From: Planctomycetota bacterium
GTDB taxonomy: Bacteria > Planctomycetota > Phycisphaerae > WQYP01
DNA length: 11,410 nt
Direction of reading: 5' to 3'
Assembly: GCA_021798635.1 (NCBI GenBank)
Contig: JAJZGH010000157.1
Location: forward strand, 1 to 11,410
Each line of letters opens with the position of its first letter. Position 1 is the first letter of the stretch. This document shows, one piece after another, positions 1-6,182 of this stretch. The notes beneath the pieces were generated by a model. That model saw nothing but the letters and a program-made list of their open reading frames with translations. It was not told the origin of the DNA and did no database searches. Made by a program: the position numbers and the translations under genes.

Positions 1-1
1 C

Positions 2-169
2 TACTGCCCAACGTTCACCACGGTTACAAGCACGACAGCCGATACCGCATCCATGCCGTTGCCCAGTCAAGTCCACTCCCCCTGCTTTTTCAGCTTCGGC
101 ACCGGCTACAACACCAGCGATCCATCCGCCATGACCTACGAATCCTACACCTACAGCTACAACCCATAA
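2..169 (+). CDS. C-terminal fragment of an unrecognised, probably secreted protein
   Basis: Frame 2 is open from the window edge to a TAA at 167-169, giving about 55 residues of the end of a longer gene. Codons in this frame are strongly C-ending at the third position, as expected for real coding sequence, and the reading is rich in Thr, Ser and Tyr (it ends ...TYESYTYSYNP). This composition suits an extracellular or beta-rich tail, but I recognise no family. Frame 1 is also open across this stretch and runs into the repeat at 185, so the frame choice rests on codon use. The gene ends about 16 bp before the dispersed repeat. Confidence 0.5.
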   Translation, partial: YCPTFTTVTSTTADTASMPLPSQVHSPCFFSFGTGYNTSDPSAMTYESYTYSYNP

Positions 170-184
170 CGCGCCTCGCGAAAA

Positions 185-262
185 AAAGGTGTCAGGTACC
201 TTTTTCCGCTGGGAATGGCCGGGCAATGTCGTAGTGTCGCCCCGCGTACCGGCGCGGTTCGC
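185..262 (+). repeat. Dispersed repeat, copy 1 (GGTGTCAGGTACC family)
   Basis: This stretch starts with AAAGGTGTCAGGTACCTTTTT and continues as a GC-rich segment ending in CCGGCGCGGTTCGC. It aligns over about 78 bp, with a single one-base gap, to 2437-2515. The first 21 bases and the last 14 are identical between copies, while the middle diverges. AAAGGT and ACCTTT can pair as a short stem around a 7-nt loop. From memory, this GGTGTCAGGTACC-type sequence recurs in intergenic DNA of several environmental phyla, sometimes beside REP-associated (Y1) transposase genes. No such transposase is present here. Confidence 0.8.
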
Positions 263-279
263 GCGTGGCAATGTTCCGG

Positions 280-323
280 GCGGCTCTGGGGGCGTCCCGA
301 TATTTATCGGGATCCCCAGCCGC
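280..323. repeat. Long interrupted hairpin next to repeat copy 1
   Basis: Three paired blocks stack in register. GCGGC (280-284) pairs with GCCGC (319-323), TGGGG (287-291) pairs with CCCCA (314-318), and TCCCGAT (295-301) pairs with ATCGGGA (306-312) around an ATTT loop. Small asymmetric bulges (2 nt, and 3 nt against 1) separate the blocks. It is followed by TTTAATT rather than a solid T-run, so it is a poor intrinsic terminator on the plus strand. It looks more like a REP or MITE-type foldback. No counterpart follows repeat copy 2. Confidence 0.6.
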
Positions 324-363
324 TTTAATTAAGAAACAGGCTTGCCTCGGCGCTGATGAGGCC

Positions 364-379
364 AAACTCCGCGGAGTTT
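364..379. repeat. 16-bp perfect palindrome AAACTCCGCGGAGTTT
   Basis: This is a perfect inverted repeat followed on the plus strand by two further T residues (380-381). It lies about 65 bp beyond the stop codon of the minus-strand GIY-YIG gene, so it could serve as a weak terminator or as a protein-binding palindrome. As RNA it makes only a 6-bp stem with a CGCG loop, which is weak for termination. The rest of the gene-free stretch 380-443 shows nothing recognisable. Confidence 0.4.
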
Positions 380-443
380 TTAAAGCCACCCGGAAAACTT
401 GCCGCGACTGTGTAGGTGCAACCCCCGCCGCATTGTGGTACTC

Positions 444-1154
444 TCAGCCATGCCGCCCGTGCTTCCGAAGTTCACTAAGCGAGACCCAATCCCCCGGTGC
501 CCGCTCATGGCACCAGAAGTGCCAGCCATCAATGGCTCCGCCGCTGATCGCCCGGCCGGCTCCGGAAGGCGATTTGAAGGTCCTACCATCGCGGAATTTG
601 ATCGAACCATTTTTCAGTACCCGTGCCCTGTACTCTTTTCCTTTGTACCAGCCGCGGAGGGCGATACCCTTCCTTATAAAGCTGGCCAGCGCTGGCCGGC
701 CATCGTCCGCGGGCTTTGCACGCGGCGATGTTCCAACTTTCTTGCGGCCCACCAACTGCCCGAATCTTTCCTCCACGTCCGCCTTATAGTCATGCCTGAA
801 TGCGCGGTGAAGATCTTGGCATTTCACAAATTTTCCAAGTTGCTTGTTGCCTTTAGGCCGTGCAATGCGAAGCAGCAAGGTTTCCATCTCTTTAACAAAC
901 GAATTGCCGATCGTCAGATAGACCGAAAAGCGATTCCACGCGCCCCTATGCCGATCTTTGAGGTGCTGCTTGAGCCGCCCCTGCAAATTGCGAGCGAGGC
1001 CGACGTAATAAAGAGTGTCGTTGCGATACAGGGCATACACACCATCGCGCCCACGGGTATACCGGCGGATAATGTGCTCGTACTGTTCCAATGCGGACGC
1101 GTCGAGGTTTTCAAGCATTTGGCTGACAAGTTGCTGCCTACGTTTTCGTGGCAT
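444..1154 (-). CDS. GIY-YIG nuclease domain protein with C-terminal RAMA-like domain
   Basis: This is a 236-residue protein. Residues about 36-103 look like a GIY-YIG nuclease fold: GVY at 38-40, YVG at 50-52, Arg55 and Arg60, His64, and a Glu at 89 or 91 in the helix that normally carries the catalytic acid. After a charged linker, residues about 155-216 (GWYKGKEYRARVLKNGSI, then FKSPSGAGRAISG and DGWHFW) match the RAMA (restriction enzyme adenine methylase associated) type. That domain is found in restriction-modification proteins and is thought to help read DNA or its modification. I chose the ATG at 1154 because AGGAG lies 5 nt upstream; an ATG nine codons earlier has no such site. A DNA-cutting or modification-dependent defence role is inferred, and no biochemical role is shown. 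It is divergent from the PD-(D/E)XK gene that starts at 1419. Confidence 0.8.
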   Translation of the reverse strand: MPRKRRQQLVSQMLENLDASALEQYEHIIRRYTRGRDGVYALYRNDTLYYVGLARNLQGRLKQHLKDRHRGAWNRFSVYLTIGNSFVKEMETLLLRIARPKGNKQLGKFVKCQDLHRAFRHDYKADVEERFGQLVGRKKVGTSPRAKPADDGRPALASFIRKGIALRGWYKGKEYRARVLKNGSIKFRDGRTFKSPSGAGRAISGGAIDGWHFWCHERAPGDWVSLSELRKHGRHG

Positions 1155-1291
1155 ACCCGCTCCTGTGACATACATCCTCACGGCTTATCGAGTGCCCGGA
1201 TGGATTGTCCATAATTATTTCCGCCAATTAAAACCGTTCCCGCGCCCGCTTCCCAAAAACGCTGACATTTGTGTACACGCGGCATCGGAGC

Positions 1292-1320
1292 ATTATCACC
1301 GGCTACTTTAGTCGCGGCAA
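1292..1320 (-). promoter_or_regulatory. Candidate sigma70 promoter for the GIY-YIG gene
   Basis: Read on the minus strand, TTGCCG (1315-1320) is followed after exactly 17 bp by GATAAT (1292-1297). This would start a transcript near 1285, with a leader of about 130 nt before the ATG at 1154. The match is fair (4 of 6 and 5 of 6), and a leader this long is unusual, so this is only a candidate. The rest of the 264-bp divergent intergenic region holds no gene that I can see. Confidence 0.3.
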
Positions 1321-1360
1321 GAACGTGTCCCTCAATATCCGCAGGGTCGATAAATCCGCA

Positions 1361-1388
1361 GGCAAAAATTGCCGATCTCCGTTATAAA
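1361..1388 (+). promoter_or_regulatory. Candidate -10 box and operator-like palindrome before the PD-(D/E)XK gene
   Basis: TATAAA at 1383-1388 is a good -10 hexamer 30 bp before the start codon at 1419. No good -35 lies at normal spacing. Instead, the small palindrome GGCAAAAATTGCC (1361-1373) sits where the -35 would be, so this promoter may depend on a bound regulator. That is an inference from position only. Confidence 0.3.
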
Positions 1389-1418
1389 TACCACATGTGT
1401 CGCCCTTAAGGATCAGCC

Positions 1419-2324
1419 ATGGCCGAACCAACTTATTTGACGCTTGCGGGCTATCGCGCCTGTGTTACCCGCCTGCACGCGGCTTGGCCGAGATTTCAGG
1501 AAACCCGCAATGATCGACTGCGCCACGGTGATGAATCAGAAAAAGTTGCCGAGGCTATTATAGAAGACCTGCTGACTGGTGTGCTGGATTGGGCCAAGGG
1601 CGATCTGGCCTATCAAATGGAATATGCCGACATTGTATTAAGCCAGAATCTTCAGAAGTATCTGGTGATCGAAGTAAAAAAGCCCGGCATACTCCGGCCT
1701 GGCAAGCAATCGTTGGCTGCTGCATTGGAACAGGCCCGGCGATACGCCGACGCGCAGCGTATCACTCGCGTGGCCGTAACCGACGGGTGCATTTTCTACG
1801 CCGCGGACATTATCAACGGCGGATTACAGCACCGCGTTGTGGTCAATCTTGCTCAAGAATCGCCGCCGGAATCGCTTTGGTGGGTCAGCGTGCACGGCGT
1901 GTATCGACCGCTGGAAGGCACGGTGGTGACGGACGCAATTTTTGGAGATGGACCGCATACATATCCGCACCCGCAGCAGCCGGATGAAGGCGTTCTGTTG
2001 CATTCAAAGTATAAACTTCCCGCATATTGCTTCGCATGGGTGGGCGATGCAAATAAGCCGGGAACTTGGAAATTACCATATTTGAAAGGTGACGGCTCCA
2101 TTGATGAAAGGCGATTACCCAAAGCCATTCAGTGCCTTCTCAGCAATTTTCGCGGCGTAAAGGTCAAAGGCATCCCGGAATGCGATGTCGCCGAAGTATT
2201 GCTCCGGCTGGCCCGGTCCGCGCGATCAGCGCATCTTATTCCCCCGGAGTCTGTTCACCCGGCACCCATTTATCAGCAACTTGTCCTGGTTCTGGAACAA
2301 AATGATCTGATGTCGCAATTGTAG
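1419..2324 (+). CDS. HsdR_N-like PD-(D/E)XK endonuclease-domain protein
   Basis: This is a 301-residue protein. Residues about 35-130 carry the HsdR N-terminal nuclease pattern: an acidic helix with Glu39/41 and Glu46/49, then YADIVL with Asp71, then YLVIEVKKPG with Glu85 and Lys87, then a Q-x-x-x-Y helix (Gln105, Tyr109). It lacks the helicase motor of full HsdR (about 1000 residues), so it is a stand-alone nuclease-type protein. Residues about 201-268 (FAWVGDANKPGTWKLPYL, then RLPKAI and NFRGVKVKGIP) match a module that I associate with phage and plasmid proteins but cannot name. The ATG at 1419 is preceded by AAGGA at good spacing. It is divergent from the GIY-YIG gene, and no HsdM or HsdS lies beside it. 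Its target and function are unknown; defence is inferred from the domain. Confidence 0.8.
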   Translation: MAEPTYLTLAGYRACVTRLHAAWPRFQETRNDRLRHGDESEKVAEAIIEDLLTGVLDWAKGDLAYQMEYADIVLSQNLQKYLVIEVKKPGILRPGKQSLAAALEQARRYADAQRITRVAVTDGCIFYAADIINGGLQHRVVVNLAQESPPESLWWVSVHGVYRPLEGTVVTDAIFGDGPHTYPHPQQPDEGVLLHSKYKLPAYCFAWVGDANKPGTWKLPYLKGDGSIDERRLPKAIQCLLSNFRGVKVKGIPECDVAEVLLRLARSARSAHLIPPESVHPAPIYQQLVLVLEQNDLMSQL

Positions 2325-2436
2325 GCGCACCGCAACCCGTTAAGGCCGCGACCATTGACCGCCCCATCATTCATCAGATGCCGGGAGGTACTTCCAAATT
2401 CTGTCATGTCCGAAAAATCAGATTTGCCATTGAAAC

Positions 2437-2515
2437 AAAGGTGTCAGGTACCTTTTTTGCCACCGGAGTCGCCGGGCGTTGTCGCAGTGCCCCGCCGCGC
2501 GCCGGCGCGGTTCGC
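2437..2515 (+). repeat. Dispersed repeat, copy 2 (GGTGTCAGGTACC family)
   Basis: This is the second copy of the element at 185-262, in the same orientation, sharing the AAAGGTGTCAGGTACCTTTTT head and the CCGGCGCGGTTCGC tail. It ends about 28 bp before the -35 box of the GntR operon. The spacer 2325-2436 between the nuclease gene and this repeat shows no gene or clear terminator. Confidence 0.8.
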
Positions 2516-2543
2516 ACTCAACCGTAATCTCGACCGCCGCCGT

Positions 2544-2580
2544 TTGCGTGCGAAGATTTCACGTGTTATAGTGTTATAGT
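2544..2580 (+). promoter_or_regulatory. Promoter of the GntR-ABC operon with tandem GTGTTATA
   Basis: TTGCGT (2544-2549) and TATAGT (2567-2572) are spaced by exactly 17 bp, which makes a good sigma70 promoter with a start site near 2579 and a short leader to the TTG start at 2597. The -10 is embedded in a perfect tandem octamer, GTGTTATA at 2563-2570 and again at 2571-2578, which also creates a second TATAGT at 2575-2580. YtrA-type regulators usually repress their own operon, so these repeats are a plausible, untested operator. Confidence 0.55.
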
Positions 2581-2596
2581 CACCTGGAGCAGCCTT

Positions 2597-2995
2597 TTGC
2601 GATTACGTATTGAACCATCCTCGGGCGTGCCAATCGGGCGGCAAATTGCGGAACAGATTCGTTCCCAATGCGTTGTCGGCTCCCTGCGGGTGGGTGAACG
2701 GGTGCCGAGCATTCGCGAGCTAGCCCGTGAATTAGCCGTCAATCAGAATACCATTTTGCACGTGTACGAACGCCTGACCGCGGAGGGCTGGCTGGAAATG
2801 CGCCATGGCAGCGGAACATTTGTAAAAGCCAATTCCGCATCCAGCAGCCAGAAAAAGGCGCAAACGCAGATGTTACTGGCGCAACTGCGCCGCGCGGCCC
2901 GCCAGGCGCAACTGCTGGGCGTATCCCCACAAGAATTGCACGACATGCTCAACCAATCCATGAGCATGGAAGCGGATACGGAAGCCCAACTCTAA
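2597..2995 (+). CDS. GntR-family (YtrA-type) transcriptional regulator
   Basis: This is a 132-residue regulator. Residues about 5-77 form the GntR winged helix-turn-helix: the PIGRQIAEQIR helix, then GERVPSIRELARELAVNQNT (recognition helix), then a wing ending in GSGTFV. The short C-terminal tail of about 55 residues has no effector domain, which is the hallmark of the YtrA subfamily. Members normally repress a co-transcribed ABC transporter operon and are relieved by cell-envelope or antibiotic stress. That regulation is family knowledge; the gene order here fits it exactly. The start is TTG with GGAG about 7 nt upstream. The stop lies 10 bp before the ATPase start, so the two are co-transcribed. 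Confidence 0.85.
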   Translation: MRLRIEPSSGVPIGRQIAEQIRSQCVVGSLRVGERVPSIRELARELAVNQNTILHVYERLTAEGWLEMRHGSGTFVKANSASSSQKKAQTQMLLAQLRRAARQAQLLGVSPQELHDMLNQSMSMEADTEAQL

Positions 2996-3005
2996 GGAGA
3001 ACGCA

Positions 3006-3728
3006 ATGCCTCCGGCCATCAGCATCAGGAATCTAACGAAATGTTTCGGCTTGAAACAGGCTTTGCGCGGCGTAGAACTGGAAATTCCGGTTGGAGCCAC
3101 CGTCGGCCTGCTTGGAGCCAATGGATCAGGAAAAACCACGCTGATTAAATGTTCGCTGGGACTGCTGCGGCCCAGCGCCGGCGAGTGTCACCTGCTGGGC
3201 GAGGAGGCCTGGTCGCTTTCTGCGGGGGCCAAGGCTCGGCTGGGATATGTGCCACAGGTGATCACGCTATATCCGTGGATGCGTGTGGCAGAGCTGATTC
3301 AATATACCGCCTCCTTTTACGCCACGTGGAATACGGAATTGGCCGATCGGCTTATTAAGGAGTGGGAGTTACCGCTGGGGGATCGCGTGCGCACGCTGTC
3401 GGTGGGCCAAAAGCAGCGGCTGGCGATCCTTACCGCGGTTGCCTACCAACCTGATCTGCTGATACTGGATGAACCGGCGGCCAGCCTGGATCCGCAGGCC
3501 AGAAGACAATTTCTTCAGTTGCTGGTGGAACTTTCCGAACCAGAACAGCGGACCGTATTGTTTTCCACCCACATTACTTCTGACTTGGAGCGTGTGGCGG
3601 ATCATGTGGCGGTCATGAAGGAAGGAAAAATCGCCTGGTTCGGCCCGCTGGAAGCGCTGAAAGAGCGCACGCACACGAGTCTGGAGGACGCGTTTCTGGA
3701 AATTCAGCAGGGGCTAAGCAATGGATAA
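3006..3728 (+). CDS. ABC transporter ATP-binding protein
   Basis: This is a 240-residue ATPase with every ABC motif intact: Walker A GANGSGKT (37-44), Q-loop Gln84, signature LSVGQ (131-135), Walker B LLILDE (151-156), D-loop SLD (160-162) and the switch His189 in STH. It powers transport by the adjacent permease at the inner face of the membrane. The cargo cannot be read from sequence; the family order (GntR, ATPase, permease) resembles YtrAB-type exporters linked to envelope stress or antimicrobial peptides. AAGGAG precedes the ATG. Its last 8 bases overlap the permease start, which suggests translational coupling. Confidence 0.92.
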   Translation: MPPAISIRNLTKCFGLKQALRGVELEIPVGATVGLLGANGSGKTTLIKCSLGLLRPSAGECHLLGEEAWSLSAGAKARLGYVPQVITLYPWMRVAELIQYTASFYATWNTELADRLIKEWELPLGDRVRTLSVGQKQRLAILTAVAYQPDLLILDEPAASLDPQARRQFLQLLVELSEPEQRTVLFSTHITSDLERVADHVAVMKEGKIAWFGPLEALKERTHTSLEDAFLEIQQGLSNG

Positions 3729-5067
3729 TCGGTATAAAGAAGTTTTGATGACGTATCTGCGGCGCTCTTATGGCTCCGTGGGGGCAGTTATCTGGATCGG
3801 CCTTGCAATCTGGGCGTTTATAACAGGGGATCTGGGCGATTCACGCCAATACGGTTTTTTCTCGCAGTTCATGGGAACGTTATTGGCGGCTGGCCTGTTG
3901 TGGACACATTTCAGCCAGCAGATGACTGAGCCGCAAAGGAAATTGATCCCGGATTTTTTCCGATGGCACGTAGCCGCTTTTCTGACGCTGGCCGGCGCAG
4001 TGGTTATTGGATTGCCCGCGATTGCGATATATCGCCATGGTGGTGGTCACATCGGCGTTTACGCCATCACTATTTTCCTGTTTGGGGCCGTGGGTCTGGT
4101 CAGCGCAATGAATTATCTTTCAGCAATCATCCTCCCTGTTGCGTGCCTTCCGCTGGTGGGTGCGGTCTTCTGGCAACGCGTGGGGGACCCATCTTCACCG
4201 AAGGGATGGCTATATACCGTGTTACTGCTTTGTATTGGTGTCGCGGAGGTTGCAATTGCGGTCAAGCTGCTGGCAAGGAAATCCGAAATACATCGCCCGC
4301 GTCTGATGGAAATGCCGGCGGGAGATGCGTTAGATGCCGTGGCAGCATTGCTCCGGACCACGGAGAAAAATACACACACGAGCATCAATTATGCGCGGCC
4401 CGATCGCCCGGGAAAAGGAGGTCGGCTGGGCCCGTGGAAATTGTTCAGGGCGATCCTGCGCCATTGGCACCAGGCGCGGCCACGTTGGCTTGGAATAGGG
4501 TTCGCCGCCATCGTGTGCCTGATTTCGGTGCTCTATTTTCTTTCGATCAGGAGCGAACCACCAACACAAGTAACGCTCGGCACAATCGCGATATCCCTTG
4601 CGCTCATTGCGGTTCCTGGATTGGTTACCACTAGCGAGTGGCTGCAAATTCTTCCCTGCCTCGCGGGCGAATTACTTAAGCCGGCTCCACGCCACCGGTT
4701 CGTCTTCAGCATAGCAGTTGGGATGCTGGTCCAAATTTTAACGCTGTGGATGATCGCAGCGGGGATGTTTATTCTGGCCATGCTTTGCGCCGGCGTTGGA
4801 CTTACGGCGTTGCGACTGGCCGCTCCGTATGGCTTAGCATCGCTGTTGTTTCAGTTCATTATTTTTGTCGCATCTTGGTGGAGCCTGCCAATCCGGGGGA
4901 TCGTTTGGGCAATGTTGCTGCCAGGTATTTTCTATTGCTTGCCCTTCCTGCTGGATCTGCGATCTGGTTATAAAGGTCTTCTGGTTACCGCCGCAGGATC
5001 CATGCTCCTGGGCTTGATTCTAATTCCTTTCGTATATCGGCGGTGGATGAATCTGGAGCTGGGGTAA
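3721..5067 (+). CDS. Polytopic ABC transporter permease (ABC-2-like)
   Basis: This is a 448-residue membrane protein with about 12 to 13 hydrophobic segments in two blocks. Segments near 17-35, 45-62, 83-103, 110-130, 132-150 and 163-184 come first. A charged, probably cytosolic stretch of about 70 residues (185-255) follows, and a second block runs from 256 to 438. The segment after the second helix (THFSQQMTEPQRKLIPDFF) resembles the coupling-helix region of ABC-2-type permeases. A single chain with two helix blocks could supply the whole membrane pathway for an ATPase dimer, but that is an inference. The ATG at 3721 lies inside the end of the ATPase gene. Downstream, 5068-5230 has an imperfect inverted repeat (5088-5096 with 5124-5132, one mismatch) but no T-run, so I call no terminator. 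Confidence 0.82.
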   Translation: MDNRYKEVLMTYLRRSYGSVGAVIWIGLAIWAFITGDLGDSRQYGFFSQFMGTLLAAGLLWTHFSQQMTEPQRKLIPDFFRWHVAAFLTLAGAVVIGLPAIAIYRHGGGHIGVYAITIFLFGAVGLVSAMNYLSAIILPVACLPLVGAVFWQRVGDPSSPKGWLYTVLLLCIGVAEVAIAVKLLARKSEIHRPRLMEMPAGDALDAVAALLRTTEKNTHTSINYARPDRPGKGGRLGPWKLFRAILRHWHQARPRWLGIGFAAIVCLISVLYFLSIRSEPPTQVTLGTIAISLALIAVPGLVTTSEWLQILPCLAGELLKPAPRHRFVFSIAVGMLVQILTLWMIAAGMFILAMLCAGVGLTALRLAAPYGLASLLFQFIIFVASWWSLPIRGIVWAMLLPGIFYCLPFLLDLRSGYKGLLVTAAGSMLLGLILIPFVYRRWMNLELG

Positions 5068-5254
5068 GTTGGCTTAGCACATAATCGCCGCGGCGGTTTC
5101 AGACTTCGGGAACGCAGGCCTTTCCACCGCGGTTCGGGCATGGCAGTTGGGGAGCGTAGCTTGGCTCATAAAACCGTCAGTTTGCGGCCGGGGCGCGGAT
5201 CGCGATGGCATCTAACGATAATCCGATGTTATGCCATATATAGAAACCATTTAT

Positions 5255-5283
5255 TTGTATAATATGCGGGATCGTCATATACT
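5255..5283 (+). promoter_or_regulatory. Promoter of the Tat/TsdA-fusion operon
   Basis: TTGTAT (5255-5260) and TATACT (5278-5283) are spaced by exactly 17 bp, giving a start near 5290 and a leader of under 40 nt to the ATG at 5327. A perfect TATAAT (5258-5263) overlaps the -35 and could be a second -10, but it lacks a good -35 of its own. The flanking DNA is markedly AT-rich compared with its surroundings, as expected of a promoter. Confidence 0.5.
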
Positions 5284-5326
5284 CTCTTATAGGTGTTTCG
5301 TGAAGACTTTTACAAGGAGATGTATC

Positions 5327-6154
5327 ATGACCACACCACATCAGGATTCCACAAATGTTCCCATGGGGCGTCGGAAGCTTTTAGGCCTGCTGGCAGGCGG
5401 ATCAATCGCCAGTGCCGCGATGATGGCATTGCCCCGAGCGGCCCAAGCCGCGGACGCGATGGATAAAGCCCCGCTGGAGCCGCATGGCGCGCGAAGCTTG
5501 GAAGAATTGACGGCCAAATTGGCCGCCGCCCCGCGCCGCAGGGATTTCAAGACCGTTCCCATGATTCTCACTGACCCGCACCAGTGGGACAGCGAGGCGT
5601 TGGACGCGATACTGCATTATCGCGCCAAGCCCAAGCAGGTATGGGATAACACTGATCTCACCAGTCCCTGGCTGAACCTCATGCGCAACAGTCTTAACGC
5701 CCAAATCTGGTCATATAAACATCCGGATTTCCTGGTGGTATCCGCCACCCACGGCACGTGCCATTTGGCGCTTTGGGATCCGTACATATGGGAGAAATAC
5801 AACCTGCCGGGCATGATCGGCGGAAAATTCAAGAGCAATGTATTTCTTGATATTCCAAAAGCCATGCAGGGTAAAACCGCGGCGGATTATAACGACCCGA
5901 CCGGATTGTTTTCGCCGGAATCCGATTGTATTCCCCTGCTGATGCAGCGCGGCGTGGTGTTTCTGGCGTGCCATAACGCAATCTGGGAATTTTCCGGTGG
6001 CCTGATGGCCAAGGGGCATAACCCCGATCATTTGAGCCATGAGAAATTGGCTGCGGAGTTGACCAACCATCTGATTCCTGGTGCGGTTTTAACGCCAGGC
6101 ATTGTGGCCACCATTCCGGAACTGGAACTGGCCGGTTACAGCTATACGAAATGA
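5327..6154 (+). CDS. Tat-exported DsrE-fold-like protein
   Basis: This is a 275-residue protein starting at the ATG at 5327, which has AAGGAG 7 nt upstream; the in-frame codons before it lack such a site. The N-terminus is a twin-arginine signal (GRRKLLG with Arg15-Arg16, an Ala-rich hydrophobic stretch, and a likely cleavage after AQA near residue 41), so the protein acts folded in the periplasm. The mature part resembles secreted DsrE/DsrF-like proteins: a Cys in GTCHLAL (145), a second in GVVFLACHNA (215), and a C-terminal strand-helix ending in PGIVATIPELELAGYSY. DsrE-family cysteines carry or transfer sulfur, which suits the adjacent thiosulfate dehydrogenase fusion, but whether Cys145 or Cys215 does so here is inference. 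From memory, similar proteins are often mislabelled transcriptional initiation protein Tat. The next gene follows 28 bp later. Confidence 0.7.
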   Translation: MTTPHQDSTNVPMGRRKLLGLLAGGSIASAAMMALPRAAQAADAMDKAPLEPHGARSLEELTAKLAAAPRRRDFKTVPMILTDPHQWDSEALDAILHYRAKPKQVWDNTDLTSPWLNLMRNSLNAQIWSYKHPDFLVVSATHGTCHLALWDPYIWEKYNLPGMIGGKFKSNVFLDIPKAMQGKTAADYNDPTGLFSPESDCIPLLMQRGVVFLACHNAIWEFSGGLMAKGHNPDHLSHEKLAAELTNHLIPGAVLTPGIVATIPELELAGYSYTK

Positions 6155-6182
6155 CGCCCCCCTTGGCAGAAGGAGGAACATA

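Noticed and set aside
399..1214. Long plus-strand open frame opposite the GIY-YIG gene
   Set aside because: It is antisense to a gene with recognisable domains and a good ribosome site; its own product has no recognisable motif.
2355..2579. Open plus-strand frame of 74 codons
   Set aside because: It runs through repeat copy 2 and the GntR promoter, has no ribosome site and resembles no protein; the frame is open by base composition.
5088..5132. Inverted repeat CCGCGGCGG / CCACCGCGG as terminator of the ABC operon
   Set aside because: It has one mismatch, a loop of 27 bases and no T-run after it.
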